Shown: positions 9,412-18,467, counted from the first letter of the stretch. The stretch: DNA of 64,000 nt from Frankia sp. AiPa1 (GCF_023243075.1 NZ_JALKFZ020000031.1:1-64000), one strand, 5' to 3'. Notes: generated by a model from the letters alone, not told the origin. Made by a program: numbers and translations.

Positions 9412-10144
9412 CCGGGCCGTACCCGGGCTGCCGGACTGGCTTGGGGCCGGCGTCGAGCGCCGCTCGCTGCGCCGGCTCCAGCGGCGGGACGGCCGTGGAC
9501 GGCGTTGGGCTGGCCGATGGGTTGCCACGACAACGGCGGGCTGGAGTGCGGTGGCAGCACTGTCCCCGGTCGGGGCCGTGCTGGGCGGCGGGGAGTGGCT
9601 GCTGCTCGGGGCGGCGGCACTCGTCCGGGCGGGGCTCGGCGGATGGGAACTCGCGAGGCTGCGGCGAGTCGACGAGGCGGTCGCGCTGCCGCGTACGGTG
9701 GCGCCGAGTCCCTGGGAGCTGCGTGGGTCTGCCGCGGCGGCCCCGCTGCGCAGAGGAGAGACGGCCCTCGGCGCGCTCGCGGCGTTGGCCCGTTCGCTTG
9801 GTCAGGCCGGGCGGTCCGGTCCGGCCGCGAGCCTGGTGCGCGGTGCCGTCGTTGACGGCGTGGAGCTGGTGAACGGGCTGCGGATCGGGGCCGTGCGGGT
9901 CACGGCCTGTGAGGCAGCGATGCGGGCGATGGCGGACCCGGCTCGGCGGGCGGAGGTCGCCCGGGCCCGCGACGAGCTGGCGGCGACCATGCAGACGTCG
10001 GTGGCGGGCATGGACGAGCTGCTTGCGGCAGCCGTCGAGGTGGTCGGTGGAGCGCGCCCATCAGCGGCCGATCTGGAGCGGCTGCGAGCCGACTCCGAGC
10101 TGCTGCGCGAGTACGCGCGTGCACTGCGGTCGCTGGCCGGTTGA
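9398..10144 (+). CDS. PspM-like membrane protein, partner of PspA
   Basis: About 248 residues. Two adjacent hydrophobic segments lie near residues 43-75 (TTTAGWSAVAALSPVGAVLG, then WLLLGAAALVRAGLGGWELA), and the rest is a helical, Arg/Ala/Glu-rich cytoplasmic region. It has no catalytic motif. The start ATG 9398 lies inside the end of pspA (14-base overlap). In mycobacteria the equivalent gene, Rv2743c (pspM), follows pspA and encodes an integral membrane partner of PspA. The assignment rests on position, overlap and the two-helix architecture rather than on sequence motifs. Confidence 0.7.
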   Translation: MDVLSRAVPGLPDWLGAGVERRSLRRLQRRDGRGRRWAGRWVATTTAGWSAVAALSPVGAVLGGGEWLLLGAAALVRAGLGGWELARLRRVDEAVALPRTVAPSPWELRGSAAAAPLRRGETALGALAALARSLGQAGRSGPAASLVRGAVVDGVELVNGLRIGAVRVTACEAAMRAMADPARRAEVARARDELAATMQTSVAGMDELLAAAVEVVGGARPSAADLERLRADSELLREYARALRSLAG

Positions 10145-10479
10145 CGCCCACCTCCTGTGTTGGACGGCAGATACGGGCGACAGGGCCTCCCCCACAGTGT
10201 CGTCTATCCAACTGGGTGGCACCTTGGGGGGAGAGATCGTCAGGTTTACCCCGGGTTCATTGACTACGCTCCGTAGTACATGGCAATCGGTCATAAGGTC
10301 CGCCGTCGTGCGTGTGGCCATCTTCTTGAGATTCACGGCCATTTGATGCCGTTTGCTGGTGCTACGCCGCCGCGAAACCAACGGTTCCGCCTGTGTCGTG
10401 CATACCGTGCGTAATTGTTGTGCTGGTGCGGCCGAGGTCGGGGCCGGGCGGCACTGGCCTGCCCAGGAGTGGATGTGTA
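10145..10479. other. Intergenic region upstream of the sigma-factor unit
   Basis: About 335 bases of visibly lower GC than the flanking genes, especially 10200-10420, with no supportable gene. It contains a 15-base dyad at 10263-10277 (listed) and TTGACT at 10259-10264 that could be a -35 element. The composition change suggests a regulatory or horizontally acquired spacer. Confidence 0.5.
10263..10277. promoter_or_regulatory. Operator-like dyad ACTACG-N3-CGTAGT
   Basis: Two perfect 6-base half-sites are separated by three bases, inside the low-GC spacer and overlapping a TTGACT hexamer. The form is that of a dimeric repressor site, but no cognate regulator is identifiable. Confidence 0.3.
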
Positions 10480-10710
10480 ATGTCCGGCTTGTCCAAAGCT
10501 CGCTGTCTGGCACACGGCGGGCTCATCAAGACCAAGGCGCGTTGCGGTCATCCGGTGCTGGCGCGTACCGGATCGGGTTGCAGGGCGCTGGGGGGTGGCG
10601 CGGTCCTAGCGGGTCAGAGGTGGACTTACCGTGACATGCCCAACCGAGGAGATCTCCTCGGGCGGTTCCGCGGCCGGCACGAGCGTCGCCGAGCTGGACC
10701 GGCCATATAG
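10480..10710 (+). CDS. Possible small Cys-containing peptide upstream of the sigma gene
   Basis: A 76-residue reading frame starting at ATG 10480, with AGGAG at 10465-10469. The product begins MSGLSKARCLAHGGLIKTKA and has three cysteines. It overlaps the first 80 bases of the sigma-factor gene in another frame. The overlap could couple translation, or the frame may be chance. I do not recognise a family and would not rely on it being expressed. Confidence 0.25.
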   Translation: MSGLSKARCLAHGGLIKTKARCGHPVLARTGSGCRALGGGAVLAGQRWTYRDMPNRGDLLGRFRGRHERRRAGPAI

Positions 10711-11182
10711 TGAACAGCGCTGGTCGTTGATGCTCCCGCATCGGGAGCGTCTTATTCACATCGCCCGCCGCCGGCTGCCCAGCAAGGCCGATGCGGAGGA
10801 CTGCGTGCACGAGGCGTTCATCCGTGCGGCGGGATTTCGCGACCTTGATGCGAGTCGGGTCGGTCAGTTCCTCACCACCACTGTGCTTCGTCTGTGCGTC
10901 GACCATCACCGGGCCCGGCAGCGGGCCGAGCGGGCTGTGGTCCGCGGGTACCTGCAGCCGTGGGAGCCCGCGCCGGACGATGCGGTCTGTGACCGGGCCG
11001 AGGCGCGCTGGTTGCTTGCTCGTGCGGGTGCGCTACGTGGTCGTGAGCGTCAGGTGATCATGGCTCGGGCGGCCGGAATGAGCACCCGGGAGGCGGCGGC
11101 GGATCTTGAGATCAGCCTCAAGGCCGCCGAGGGCGCCTTCACGCGCGGCCGCGCCCGGCTGATCTCCTTCTCCCGGAACTGA
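10631..11182 (+). CDS. ECF-like sigma-70 family RNA polymerase sigma factor
   Basis: A 183-residue protein with only sigma regions 2 and 4. Region 2 is seen in RLIHIARRRLPSKADAEDCV followed by HEAFIRAAGF (core-binding and -10 contacts). Region 4.2 is seen in LRGRERQVIMARAAGMSTRE and the helix AADLEISLKAAEGAFTRGRA. That two-domain build is typical of ECF or ECF-like factors. The start is GTG 10631. There is no adjacent anti-sigma gene: the downstream side is occupied by gene remnants. It is probably transcribed from the low-GC spacer upstream. Confidence 0.82.
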   Translation: MTCPTEEISSGGSAAGTSVAELDRPYSEQRWSLMLPHRERLIHIARRRLPSKADAEDCVHEAFIRAAGFRDLDASRVGQFLTTTVLRLCVDHHRARQRAERAVVRGYLQPWEPAPDDAVCDRAEARWLLARAGALRGRERQVIMARAAGMSTREAAADLEISLKAAEGAFTRGRARLISFSRN

Positions 11183-11306
11183 TCCATCCAGAATCGGCTT
11201 TCCCGGATCCCGCGTCCCGCACGGAACCTACAACCGGGTGGAGCTGACGTCCCGCCCCCGTCGGGCCGTTCGACGTAGGTTCCGCACTCTCACTGTCAGC
11301 ACTCGG

Positions 11307-11773
11307 CTGGCAACGCGGGCACCAGGTGGTGCGGCGACTCTCGTCGCCGCCCCCGGGGCCGTTGCCACTGCCCGTCTTACCATCAGCGCCTCGAATCCTG
11401 CTTCCGCACCGTCGGCAGGGGCGCCCGGCGCGTCCGTAGACCCAGTGTTCCTGGCCGGGGCGAGTGGACCCGGTCGTCGCCTGATGCCCGCCCCGAGCGC
11501 CGACGGAGATCATCGTTCGGGCCCGGCGCACGAGCCCTTCGAGATCGGGCACATCGTCCACCGGCGTCCCCGGAAATGGGTGTGCAGGGTCAGGCCTCCG
11601 TCGATCCGGGTGAGCAGGTGCTTTCCGCGAGCGGCGACGCACCTCAGCCGCCGCCCGGACAGATCCACGGTAGCCAGGTGCGGCACTCGAAATTCGCTAC
11701 GCAGCAGAGTCTCGCCGGCGAGCGCCGCGTCCAGCCGCCTGGCCGCGCGCCATACGGTGTCACCCTCGGGCAT
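11307..11773 (-). pseudogene. nei-type endonuclease VIII remnant with internal deletion
   Basis: A remnant of a Fpg/Nei DNA glycosylase. From ATG 11773 the frame gives the perfect family start MPEGDTVWRAARRLDAALAG, with catalytic Pro2/Glu3, and continues through RGKHLLTRIDGGLTLHTHF near residue 67. The next recognisable piece, in another frame from about 11555, is DVPDLEGLVRRART, then TRPGQEHWVYGRAGRPCRRC and WCPRC, the C-terminal linker and zinc finger. About 130 residues, including most of the H2TH domain, are missing between about 11555 and 11573. The product would be inactive. The zinc finger itself still reads well, so the deletion may be recent. Confidence 0.75.
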
Positions 11774-12085
11774 GGTCACCCCTGACCTGGTCGTCGGCTG
11801 CGGCGCCGCCCGCTGGGAGCCTGCGAACAACCAGAATCGCACCTGCCAGGCCCAGGGCCAGGGTCAGGGCGAAGGTCGCGCGAAGCCGTGCAGGTCGGCA
11901 GCGACGTCGGGCAGAACCGTGACCACTGCGAGCGCCTCGAACGCGACCAATGTGACGACTGCTACCAGGCCGACGGTGAGGGCCCGTACCCGCCGGTCCC
12001 ACGCGGAGGTGATGGCCGGTCCCGACCAGCCTGGCGGCGGCTCGGGCGGCTCGGGCGGCTCGGGCCGGCCGGGCGATGCGCTCAC
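11760..12085 (-). pseudogene. Major facilitator superfamily transporter remnant with internal deletion
   Basis: The GTG at 12085 overlaps the lhr stop (GTGA), so the gene was once coupled to lhr. The frame gives a Pro-Glu-Pro-rich leader and then VRALTVGLVAVVTLVAFEAL and AVVTVLPDVAADLHG, the first transmembrane helix and loop of an MFS exporter. At about 11882-11890 the frame changes. A second frame then gives RATFALTLALGLAGAILVVR, which looks like the last helix, and stops at 11760 inside the nei start. Ten or more helices are missing. Only the two ends remain, so no transport function is expected. Confidence 0.65.
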
Positions 12086-15000
12086 CGCCGCAGGCGCAGG
12101 CCGCGCGGTGTCGGGCGGAAGCCGGCCCGGGTGAGCGCAGCGCCGACTGTGCTGGTGGTGATGACCCCTCCGTCGGCCTTCTCCACACTCAGCGTGCCAA
12201 GGGCTCCGTCGATCACCGACCGGGCGAGCGCCTCGGCGGCGCGCTCGGTGATCTTTTCGTCGGCGGACCAGGTCAGAAGTGAGCGCCCGCCGCGTTCGAC
12301 GTACAGGACGAGCTCGCCGTCGACCAATACCACCAGCGCCCCTGCCTTGCGCCCCGGACGGTGCCCGGCGGCGTCTGGGGCCGGTCCGGGCCGGACTGGC
12401 CAGGGCAGTGCGGCGCCGAACGGATTCGCCGGGTCGGTCGCGGCGAGGACGACGCCGTCCGAGGCGCTCGGTGCTGGTGCTGCGGGTGCCCAGGCCGGGG
12501 TGGCCGCGGCGTCGCGTTGGGCAGCGGCGATGGTCCGCAGCCGGTCGACCGCTCCGGGCACGGCGAACTGGGCGGCGCCGAGCCCCTCGATGAAGTACCC
12601 GCGCCGAGCACGTCCGGCGTCCTCGAACGCGCTGAGTACTCGGTATACCGCGGCGAAGCCGCCCGGAGTGTGTTCGGCGGTGGCCGCGCCGCGGGTGACG
12701 ATGCCATGCCGGTCGAGCAGCGCCTCGGCCTGGGCGTGGGCGCGTCGGGTGGGGTCACCGTCACGGGCGGGAAGCGCCGACCAGCGGCCGGCTGTGGTGG
12801 GCGGTCCGGTCCGGCGGGGCATCGCCGGGCGGCCGTAGCGGGACGGCCGGGGCCGGGCGGTGCGCCGCCGTCCGTTGCCAGCCGGGGTTCCATCGATACC
12901 ACCGGATCCGGAGCCTCGAGAACCTCCGGATCCAAGGACGACCCGCAGCGGCGCCAGGGTGTCGTTGGTGATCTGGCCGGCCCAGACCAGGTCCCAGAGC
13001 GCAGTGGCGAGAGCGGAGTCGTCGAGCGACCCGACCCGGTCGGACAGTGCGCGGAAGAACATCGCCGCTCCATCGCCGAGCGCCTCGAGGATCGCGCCGT
13101 GCAGCGGACCACCGGCGGCGTCGACGTCGGGGACAGGAAGCAGCAGCGGCGCGGCGTCCGCGGTGACCAGGGTGAGCCAGCCGTCGCCGCCGGGCAGGCC
13201 ACCGGCGCCGGCCCATTGCACCTCGCCGGCGGAGCACAGCTCGTCGAGCAGGGCGGGAGAGTATCCCGGCACCCGTGCCGGCAGCACCAGCCGTTCCCAG
13301 GCGCTGGCCGGGATGAGCGCCCCCTGCAGCTGCTCGACGGCGCGCAGCACGCCATCGACGCCGCGGGCGCTCCGGCGCCCGCTGCCGGTGATGCCGTGCC
13401 AGGCAGGCAGGAACGCTCCCAGCGCGCGCACCGGTGTCGGCTCGATCTCGCGCCGCAGTGCCGCGAGGCTGCGTCGGCGCAGCATCCGCAGCACCTCCGC
13501 GTCGCACCACTGCACCCCGGTGCGCTCAGGATGCAGCTCCCCGCGTACAAGTCGCCCGCGCGCGGTCAGCGCCTCCAACACGGTGACGACGACCGCCACG
13601 CCCAGACCGAGGCGGCGAGCCGGTTCGGCGGCGTCGAACGGCCCATGGGTGCGTGCGTACCGGGACAGCAGATCGCCGAGAGGGTCGTCGACCGGAACCG
13701 CGAACGCGTCGGGCACGCCGAGCGGGAGGGCGACGCCGAGCGCATCGCGCAGCCGCCCTGCATCCTCGACCGGTACCCAGCGTTCCTCCCCGGCGATGCG
13801 CACCCGCAGGATCCGCCGGGCCTGCTCGAGCTCGGCCAGCCATACCGGCGTCGCACCGCGGGCAAGGGCTTCCTCGGTCGTGAGGTCGCCGACGAGTCGC
13901 AGCAGATCGGCGACTCCTTCGACGTCGCGGGCGTGCCGGTCGGGGCTCAGCCGGGTCAGGTCGGCGCTCAGCCGGGCGAGCACCGCCGGGTCGACGAGCT
14001 CGCGCAGGTCGGCCTCGCCGAGCAGCTCCGCGAGCAGTGAGCTGTCCAGTGAGAGGACTTGGGCGCGCCGTTCGGCGAGCGGGGCGTCGCCGTCGTACAT
14101 GAAAGCGGCGACGTAGCCGAACAGCAGCGCGCCGGCGAACGGCGACGGGCCCGGCGTCTCGACCTCGACGACCCGCAGCGAGCGGCCTGCGATCTCGCGC
14201 ATCAGCCCGACCAGCGAAGGCGTGTCGAAGACGTCCTGCAGGCATTCCCGCATCGTCTCCAGCACGATCGGGAAGTCGGTGAACGTCGCCGCTACCGACA
14301 ACAGCTGCGCACTGCGCTGGCGCTGCTGCCACAGCGGGGTACGCCGGCCGGGGGTGCGCCGCGGCAGGAGCAGCGCCCGCCCGGCGCATTCGCGGAAACG
14401 GCTGGCGAACAGTGCACTGGCGCCGATCTCGGCGCGCACGATCGCGTCGATCTCGTCCGGCTCGAACACGGCGAGCTCGGCGCTCGGCTCCTGCGCAGCG
14501 TCCGGGACGCGCGCGACGATGCCGTCGTCGGTGTGCATGATCTGCACTTCGGTGCCGTACTGCTCGCGTAGGCGGGCGCCGAGGGCGAGTGCCCAGGGCG
14601 CGTTCACCGGCGCACCGAACGGCGAGTGCACCGCGAGGCGCCAGTCGCCGAGCTCGTCGCGGAAGCGTTCGACCACGATCGTGCGGTCGTCGCTGAGGTG
14701 ACCGACCGCGGCGCGTTGTTCCTCCAGGTAGCGCAGCAGGTTCGCGGCGGCCCAGGCATCAAGCCCGGCATCGCGCAGTCGGGCGTCGGCCGCGGCGGAC
14801 GGGAGCTGGCCGAGCTCGCGCAGGAACGCGCCAAGCTGCCGGCCGAGTTCGGCGGGCCGCCCGGGTGCGTCGCCGTGCCAGAACGGCAGCCGGCCGGGTC
14901 GGCCGGGAGCCGGGGTGACCAGCACCCGATCCGGGGTGATCTCCTCGATCCGCCAGCTGGACGAGCCGAGCAGCACCACATCGCCGACCCGGGACTCGTA

Positions 15001-16932
15001 GACCATCTCCTCATCGAGCTCGCCGACCCGGCTGGACTTCTCGCCGACCAGGAATACTCCGAACATCCCGCGGTCGGGGATGGTGCCGCCGCTGGTCACG
15101 GCGAGCCGCTGCCCGCCCGGACGACCGTGCAGCATCCCGGTGGCCCGGTCCCAGACGATGCGGGGCCGGAGCTCGGCGAAGGCGTCGGACGGGTAACGCC
15201 CGGCCAGCATGTCGAGCACTCCCTCCAGCACGGATGCCGGCAGGGACGCGAACGTGGCCGTGCGCCGCACCAACGCGCCCAGATCCTCGACGGTCCAGTC
15301 CTCCATCGCGGTCATCGCCACGATCTGTTGGGCGAGGACGTCCAACGGGTTGCGCGGGTAACGCAGCGACTCGATCTGCCCGGCGCGCATCCGTTCGGCG
15401 ACGACGGCGCATTCGAGCAGGTCACCGCGGTGACGGGGGAGTACCACGCCGACGCTTGGCGCGCCGACCTGATGCCCGGCGCGGCCCACCCGTTGCATGC
15501 CGGCGGCGACACTCGGGGGCGACCCGATCTGGACGACGAGGTCGACAGCGCCCATGTCGATGCCCAGCTCCAGGCTGGACGTCGCCACCACCGCGGGTAG
15601 CCGGCCGGCCTTGAGGTCCTCCTCGATCAGCCGTCGCTGCTCGCGGCTGACACTGCCGTGATGGGCGCGGGCCACCTCGGGTCGGGTCGGGTCGATGCGG
15701 GCGAGGCCGGCCGCCCCCATCGTCTCGGCCGGGAACCGGTCGCGCGGGTCACCGCCGGCGCCACTCGCAGCCGCATCCCCTGCCGGATCGTCCTCGTCCG
15801 GTGACAGGCGATCGGCATGACGCTCGTTGAGCCTGGCGCACAGCCGTTCCGCGAGACGGCGGGAGTTGACGAACACGATCGTCGAGGCGTGCGCGAGGAT
15901 CAGATCGAGCACCCGCTCCTCCACCGCAGGCCAGATGGACGCCCGCCTCGCCGCCGCCGCGGACCCGTCGGGATCGGCGTCGGCAAGCGGCTCGCCGAGG
16001 TCCGTCATGTCCTCGACCGGCATGATGACCTCGAGCTCGAGGGTCTTCGCTGTCGGCGGCCGCACGACACCTACCGGCCGGGCACCGCCGAGGAACCGGG
16101 CCACCTCCTCGATCGGCCGGACCGTCGCCGAGAGCCCCACCCGCTGTGCCGGCTCGTCGAGCAGCGCGTCGAGCCGTTCGAGGCTCACCGCGAGATGCGC
16201 ACCACGCTTGGTTCCGGCCACGGCGTGAACCTCGTCGATGATCACCATGCGCACGCCGCGTAGCGACTCCCGGGCGGCGCTGGTCAGCATAAGGAACAGT
16301 GACTCCGGCGTGGTGATGAGCACGTCCGGCGGGTGGGCGGCGAATCCGCGCCGCTCGGTGGCCGGAGTGTCACCCGACCGGATGGCGACGTCGATCTCGG
16401 GCCGGGGGAGCCCCAGGCGCTGGGCCGCAGCCCGTATACCCGCCAACGGGGCGCGCAGGTTGCGCTGCACATCCACGGCGAGCGCCTTCAAGGGGCTGAT
16501 GTAGAGCACCCGGCAGCGGCGACTGCGCTCGGGCGGCGGCTGGGCCTGGGCGAGGGAGTCCAGCGACCACAGGAATGCCGCGAGCGTCTTGCCCGAGCCG
16601 GTGGGCGCGACGACGAGGGTGTCGCCACCGCCGCGGATGGCCTCCCACGCGCCGCGCTGCGCCGGTGTCGGAGCGGCGAAGGCGGCCTGGAACCACTCCC
16701 GCGTGGGCGCGGAGAACGGCGCGAGCGGATCGGCGGCCGTGTCCTCCCCGGCCGTGTCCTCCCCGACCGTGTCCTCCCCGACCGTGTCCTCGATGGCCGT
16801 GTCCTCCCCGGCCGTGTCCTCCCCGGCCGTGTCCTCCCCGACCGTGTCCTCCCCGACCGTGTCCTCCCCGACCGTGTCCTCCCCGACCGTGTCCTCGATG
16901 GCCGTGTCCTCCCCGGCGCTGTCGTCCTGCAT
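12082..16932 (-). CDS. lhr: Large ATP-dependent helicase Lhr
   Basis: A superfamily-2 DNA helicase of the long actinobacterial Lhr type (1616 residues; usual length about 1500-1550), which translocates on single-stranded DNA with 3'-5' polarity and takes part in damage responses. Walker A (VVAPTGSGKTLAAF) lies near residue 112, the DEVH box (IIDEVHAVAGTKRG) near 235, and motifs IV-VI include SSLELGIDMGAVDLVVQIGS and QRVGRAGHQVG. The winged-helix and Lhr-specific C-terminal domains follow. The first 75 residues are 12 copies of an acidic pentapeptide (listed). A start downstream of that array cannot be excluded. Its 3' end overlaps the MFS remnant by four bases. Confidence 0.93.
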   Translation of the reverse strand: MQDDSAGEDTAIEDTVGEDTVGEDTVGEDTVGEDTAGEDTAGEDTAIEDTVGEDTVGEDTAGEDTAADPLAPFSAPTREWFQAAFAAPTPAQRGAWEAIRGGGDTLVVAPTGSGKTLAAFLWSLDSLAQAQPPPERSRRCRVLYISPLKALAVDVQRNLRAPLAGIRAAAQRLGLPRPEIDVAIRSGDTPATERRGFAAHPPDVLITTPESLFLMLTSAARESLRGVRMVIIDEVHAVAGTKRGAHLAVSLERLDALLDEPAQRVGLSATVRPIEEVARFLGGARPVGVVRPPTAKTLELEVIMPVEDMTDLGEPLADADPDGSAAAARRASIWPAVEERVLDLILAHASTIVFVNSRRLAERLCARLNERHADRLSPDEDDPAGDAAASGAGGDPRDRFPAETMGAAGLARIDPTRPEVARAHHGSVSREQRRLIEEDLKAGRLPAVVATSSLELGIDMGAVDLVVQIGSPPSVAAGMQRVGRAGHQVGAPSVGVVLPRHRGDLLECAVVAERMRAGQIESLRYPRNPLDVLAQQIVAMTAMEDWTVEDLGALVRRTATFASLPASVLEGVLDMLAGRYPSDAFAELRPRIVWDRATGMLHGRPGGQRLAVTSGGTIPDRGMFGVFLVGEKSSRVGELDEEMVYESRVGDVVLLGSSSWRIEEITPDRVLVTPAPGRPGRLPFWHGDAPGRPAELGRQLGAFLRELGQLPSAAADARLRDAGLDAWAAANLLRYLEEQRAAVGHLSDDRTIVVERFRDELGDWRLAVHSPFGAPVNAPWALALGARLREQYGTEVQIMHTDDGIVARVPDAAQEPSAELAVFEPDEIDAIVRAEIGASALFASRFRECAGRALLLPRRTPGRRTPLWQQRQRSAQLLSVAATFTDFPIVLETMRECLQDVFDTPSLVGLMREIAGRSLRVVEVETPGPSPFAGALLFGYVAAFMYDGDAPLAERRAQVLSLDSSLLAELLGEADLRELVDPAVLARLSADLTRLSPDRHARDVEGVADLLRLVGDLTTEEALARGATPVWLAELEQARRILRVRIAGEERWVPVEDAGRLRDALGVALPLGVPDAFAVPVDDPLGDLLSRYARTHGPFDAAEPARRLGLGVAVVVTVLEALTARGRLVRGELHPERTGVQWCDAEVLRMLRRRSLAALRREIEPTPVRALGAFLPAWHGITGSGRRSARGVDGVLRAVEQLQGALIPASAWERLVLPARVPGYSPALLDELCSAGEVQWAGAGGLPGGDGWLTLVTADAAPLLLPVPDVDAAGGPLHGAILEALGDGAAMFFRALSDRVGSLDDSALATALWDLVWAGQITNDTLAPLRVVLGSGGSRGSGSGGIDGTPAGNGRRRTARPRPSRYGRPAMPRRTGPPTTAGRWSALPARDGDPTRRAHAQAEALLDRHGIVTRGAATAEHTPGGFAAVYRVLSAFEDAGRARRGYFIEGLGAAQFAVPGAVDRLRTIAAAQRDAAATPAWAPAAPAPSASDGVVLAATDPANPFGAALPWPVRPGPAPDAAGHRPGRKAGALVVLVDGELVLYVERGGRSLLTWSADEKITERAAEALARSVIDGALGTLSVEKADGGVITTSTVGAALTRAGFRPTPRGLRLRR
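16739..16918 (-). repeat. 12 x 15-bp tandem repeat encoding [GI]EDT[AV] in the lhr N terminus
   Basis: Twelve head-to-tail 15-base units, seen on the + strand as GTGTCCTCCCCGRCC with a variant GTGTCCTCGATGGCC, encode GEDTV, GEDTA or IEDTV. Unit types occur in blocks (four GEDTV together, three GEDTA together, IEDTV twice), which fits slippage or unequal crossover. The reading frame is kept throughout. Confidence 0.95.
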
Positions 16933-17060
16933 GCCGTCCAGTGTGCGACGCGGCTCCGACAGTTTCCGTCTGCCCTACTCGCCCCGCCCCGGCCAGAATG
17001 CCGGATTAGTGCGTCTGTGGGAGGCGATGTCCGTGCCGGAGGCAGGTGCACACTGGACGG

Positions 17061-17255
17061 ATGCGGCTGACCGAGTTCTGGGCGAGGATGAACAAGCAGT
17101 TCGGTTCCTCCTACGCGGAGTCGTTCGCCCGTGATCACGTGTTGGCCGGCCTCGACGGCGCTACCGTGGAGGTGGCGCTGGCCCGCGGGGATGACGCCAA
17201 GTCGGTGTGGCGGGCCGTGTGCGAGGAGTTCGATGTGCCTGCCCGGGAGCACTGA
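17061..17255 (+). CDS. DUF3046 family protein
   Basis: A 64-residue protein starting MRLTEFWARMNKQFGSSYAE, followed by ARDHVLAGLDGATVEVALA and VWRAVCEEFDVP, the full pattern of the actinobacterial DUF3046 family. This family is nearly always encoded just upstream of recA. The start at ATG 17061 is five codons inside the longest frame and fits the family. It has no catalytic motif, and the function is unknown. The spacing to recA (168 bases) contains the SOS box, so it is probably not part of the recA transcript. Confidence 0.85.
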   Translation: MRLTEFWARMNKQFGSSYAESFARDHVLAGLDGATVEVALARGDDAKSVWRAVCEEFDVPAREH

Positions 17256-17284
17256 GGGCCCCCGTCCGGCGTGTCGCCTTCGCG

Positions 17285-17300
17285 TCGAACGCTTGTTCGT
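17285..17300. promoter_or_regulatory. SOS (LexA) box upstream of recA
   Basis: TCGAACGCTTGTTCGT matches the actinobacterial/Gram-positive LexA consensus CGAAC-N4-GTTCG exactly over both half-sites. It lies 124 bases before the recA start. Two related boxes occur beside lexA at 35753 and 35823. Confidence 0.88.
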
Positions 17301-17423
17301 CTATGGTTGTCCCCATGCGGCAACTTGTCCACAGATCAGCCACGGCCCTCGAAACTGTCGGACCCAGGGCCTAGCGTCAGCCCCGTGGCCAAGAATCGAC
17401 GACCTCAGCATGGAGTTACTCCG

Positions 17424-18464
17424 ATGGCGGCAGGGCTTGACCGTGAGAAGGCGTTGGAGAACGCCCTCGCTCAGATCGACAAGGCGTTCGGCAAGGGATC
17501 CGTCATGCGGCTGGGAGACGACTCCCGGCCGCCCATTCAGGCCATCCCCACCGGCTCCATCGCGTTGGACGTAGCGCTGGGCATCGGCGGGCTCCCCCGT
17601 GGCCGCGTCATCGAGGTGTACGGCCCCGAGTCGTCAGGGAAGACGACCGTGGCATTGCACGTGGTGGCCAATGCGCAGGCCGCCGGGGGCATCGCGGCAT
17701 TCATCGACGCGGAGCACGCGCTCGACCCGGAGTACGCGGGGAAGCTCGGGGTGGACACGGATGCCCTGCTCGTCTCCCAGCCCGACACGGGTGAGCAGGC
17801 CCTGGAGATCGCGGACATGCTGGTTCGCTCCGGGGCGTTGGACATCATCGTCATCGACTCGGTGGCCGCGCTTGTTCCGCGCGCCGAGATCGAGGGTGAG
17901 ATGGGCGACAGCCACGTCGGTCTGCAGGCCCGGCTGATGTCGCAGGCGCTGCGCAAGATGACCGGGGCGCTCGCGAACTCCGGCACCACCGCGATCTTCA
18001 TCAACCAGCTGCGCGAGAAGATCGGTGTCATGTTCGGCTCCCCGGAGACGACGACCGGTGGAAAGGCATTGAAATTCTACGCCTCGGTGCGTCTGGACGT
18101 GCGCCGAATCGAGACGCTCAAGGACGGCGCCGAGGCCGTGGGTAACCGCACCCGTGTGAAGGTGGTGAAGAACAAGGTCGCACCGCCCTTCCGGACCGCC
18201 GAATTTGACATCGTGTATGGCGGTGGTATCAGTCGTGAGGGTTCCCTCATCGACATGGGCGTCGAACACGGCATCATTCGTAAGTCCGGCGCCTGGTACA
18301 CCTATGACGGTGACCAGCTCGGTCAGGGCAAAGAAAACGCCCGGTCGTTCATGCGCGACAATCCAGACCTTGCCAACGAGATCGAGAAGAAGATCAAGGA
18401 GAAGCTCGGTATTCTGCCGACCCTTGAGTCCGACGCGGCGGCGCCGGTCCCGGTCGATCTGTAG
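17424..18464 (+). CDS. recA: Recombinase RecA
   Basis: Strand-exchange ATPase and LexA co-protease, 346 residues, which is the usual length. It begins [20 protein letters not shown], with the conserved [11 protein letters not shown], Walker [15 protein letters not shown] near residue 68, Walker [21 protein letters not shown], and loop L2 region [20 protein letters not shown]. There is no intein, unlike some mycobacteria. I chose ATG 17424 from family alignment, since the frame extends 51 codons further upstream through the promoter. It is followed after three bases by recX, so the two are cotranscribed. Confidence 0.97.
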   Translation: MAAGLDREKALENALAQIDKAFGKGSVMRLGDDSRPPIQAIPTGSIALDVALGIGGLPRGRVIEVYGPESSGKTTVALHVVANAQAAGGIAAFIDAEHALDPEYAGKLGVDTDALLVSQPDTGEQALEIADMLVRSGALDIIVIDSVAALVPRAEIEGEMGDSHVGLQARLMSQALRKMTGALANSGTTAIFINQLREKIGVMFGSPETTTGGKALKFYASVRLDVRRIETLKDGAEAVGNRTRVKVVKNKVAPPFRTAEFDIVYGGGISREGSLIDMGVEHGIIRKSGAWYTYDGDQLGQGKENARSFMRDNPDLANEIEKKIKEKLGILPTLESDAAAPVPVDL

Positions 18465-18467
18465 CGG

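Noticed and set aside
11238-12134. A 298-codon plus-strand frame covering the nei and MFS remnants
   Set aside because: The minus strand shows clear family segments of two known genes, while this frame has none.
12361-14040. A 559-codon plus-strand frame opposite lhr
   Set aside because: lhr is unambiguous on the minus strand; this is a compositional shadow without domain structure.
16739-16918. A CRISPR-like array
   Set aside because: The units are 15 bases, contiguous without spacers, and encode in-frame pentapeptides of lhr.
17100-17400. An intein or mobile insertion in recA
   Set aside because: recA is uninterrupted and of normal length.
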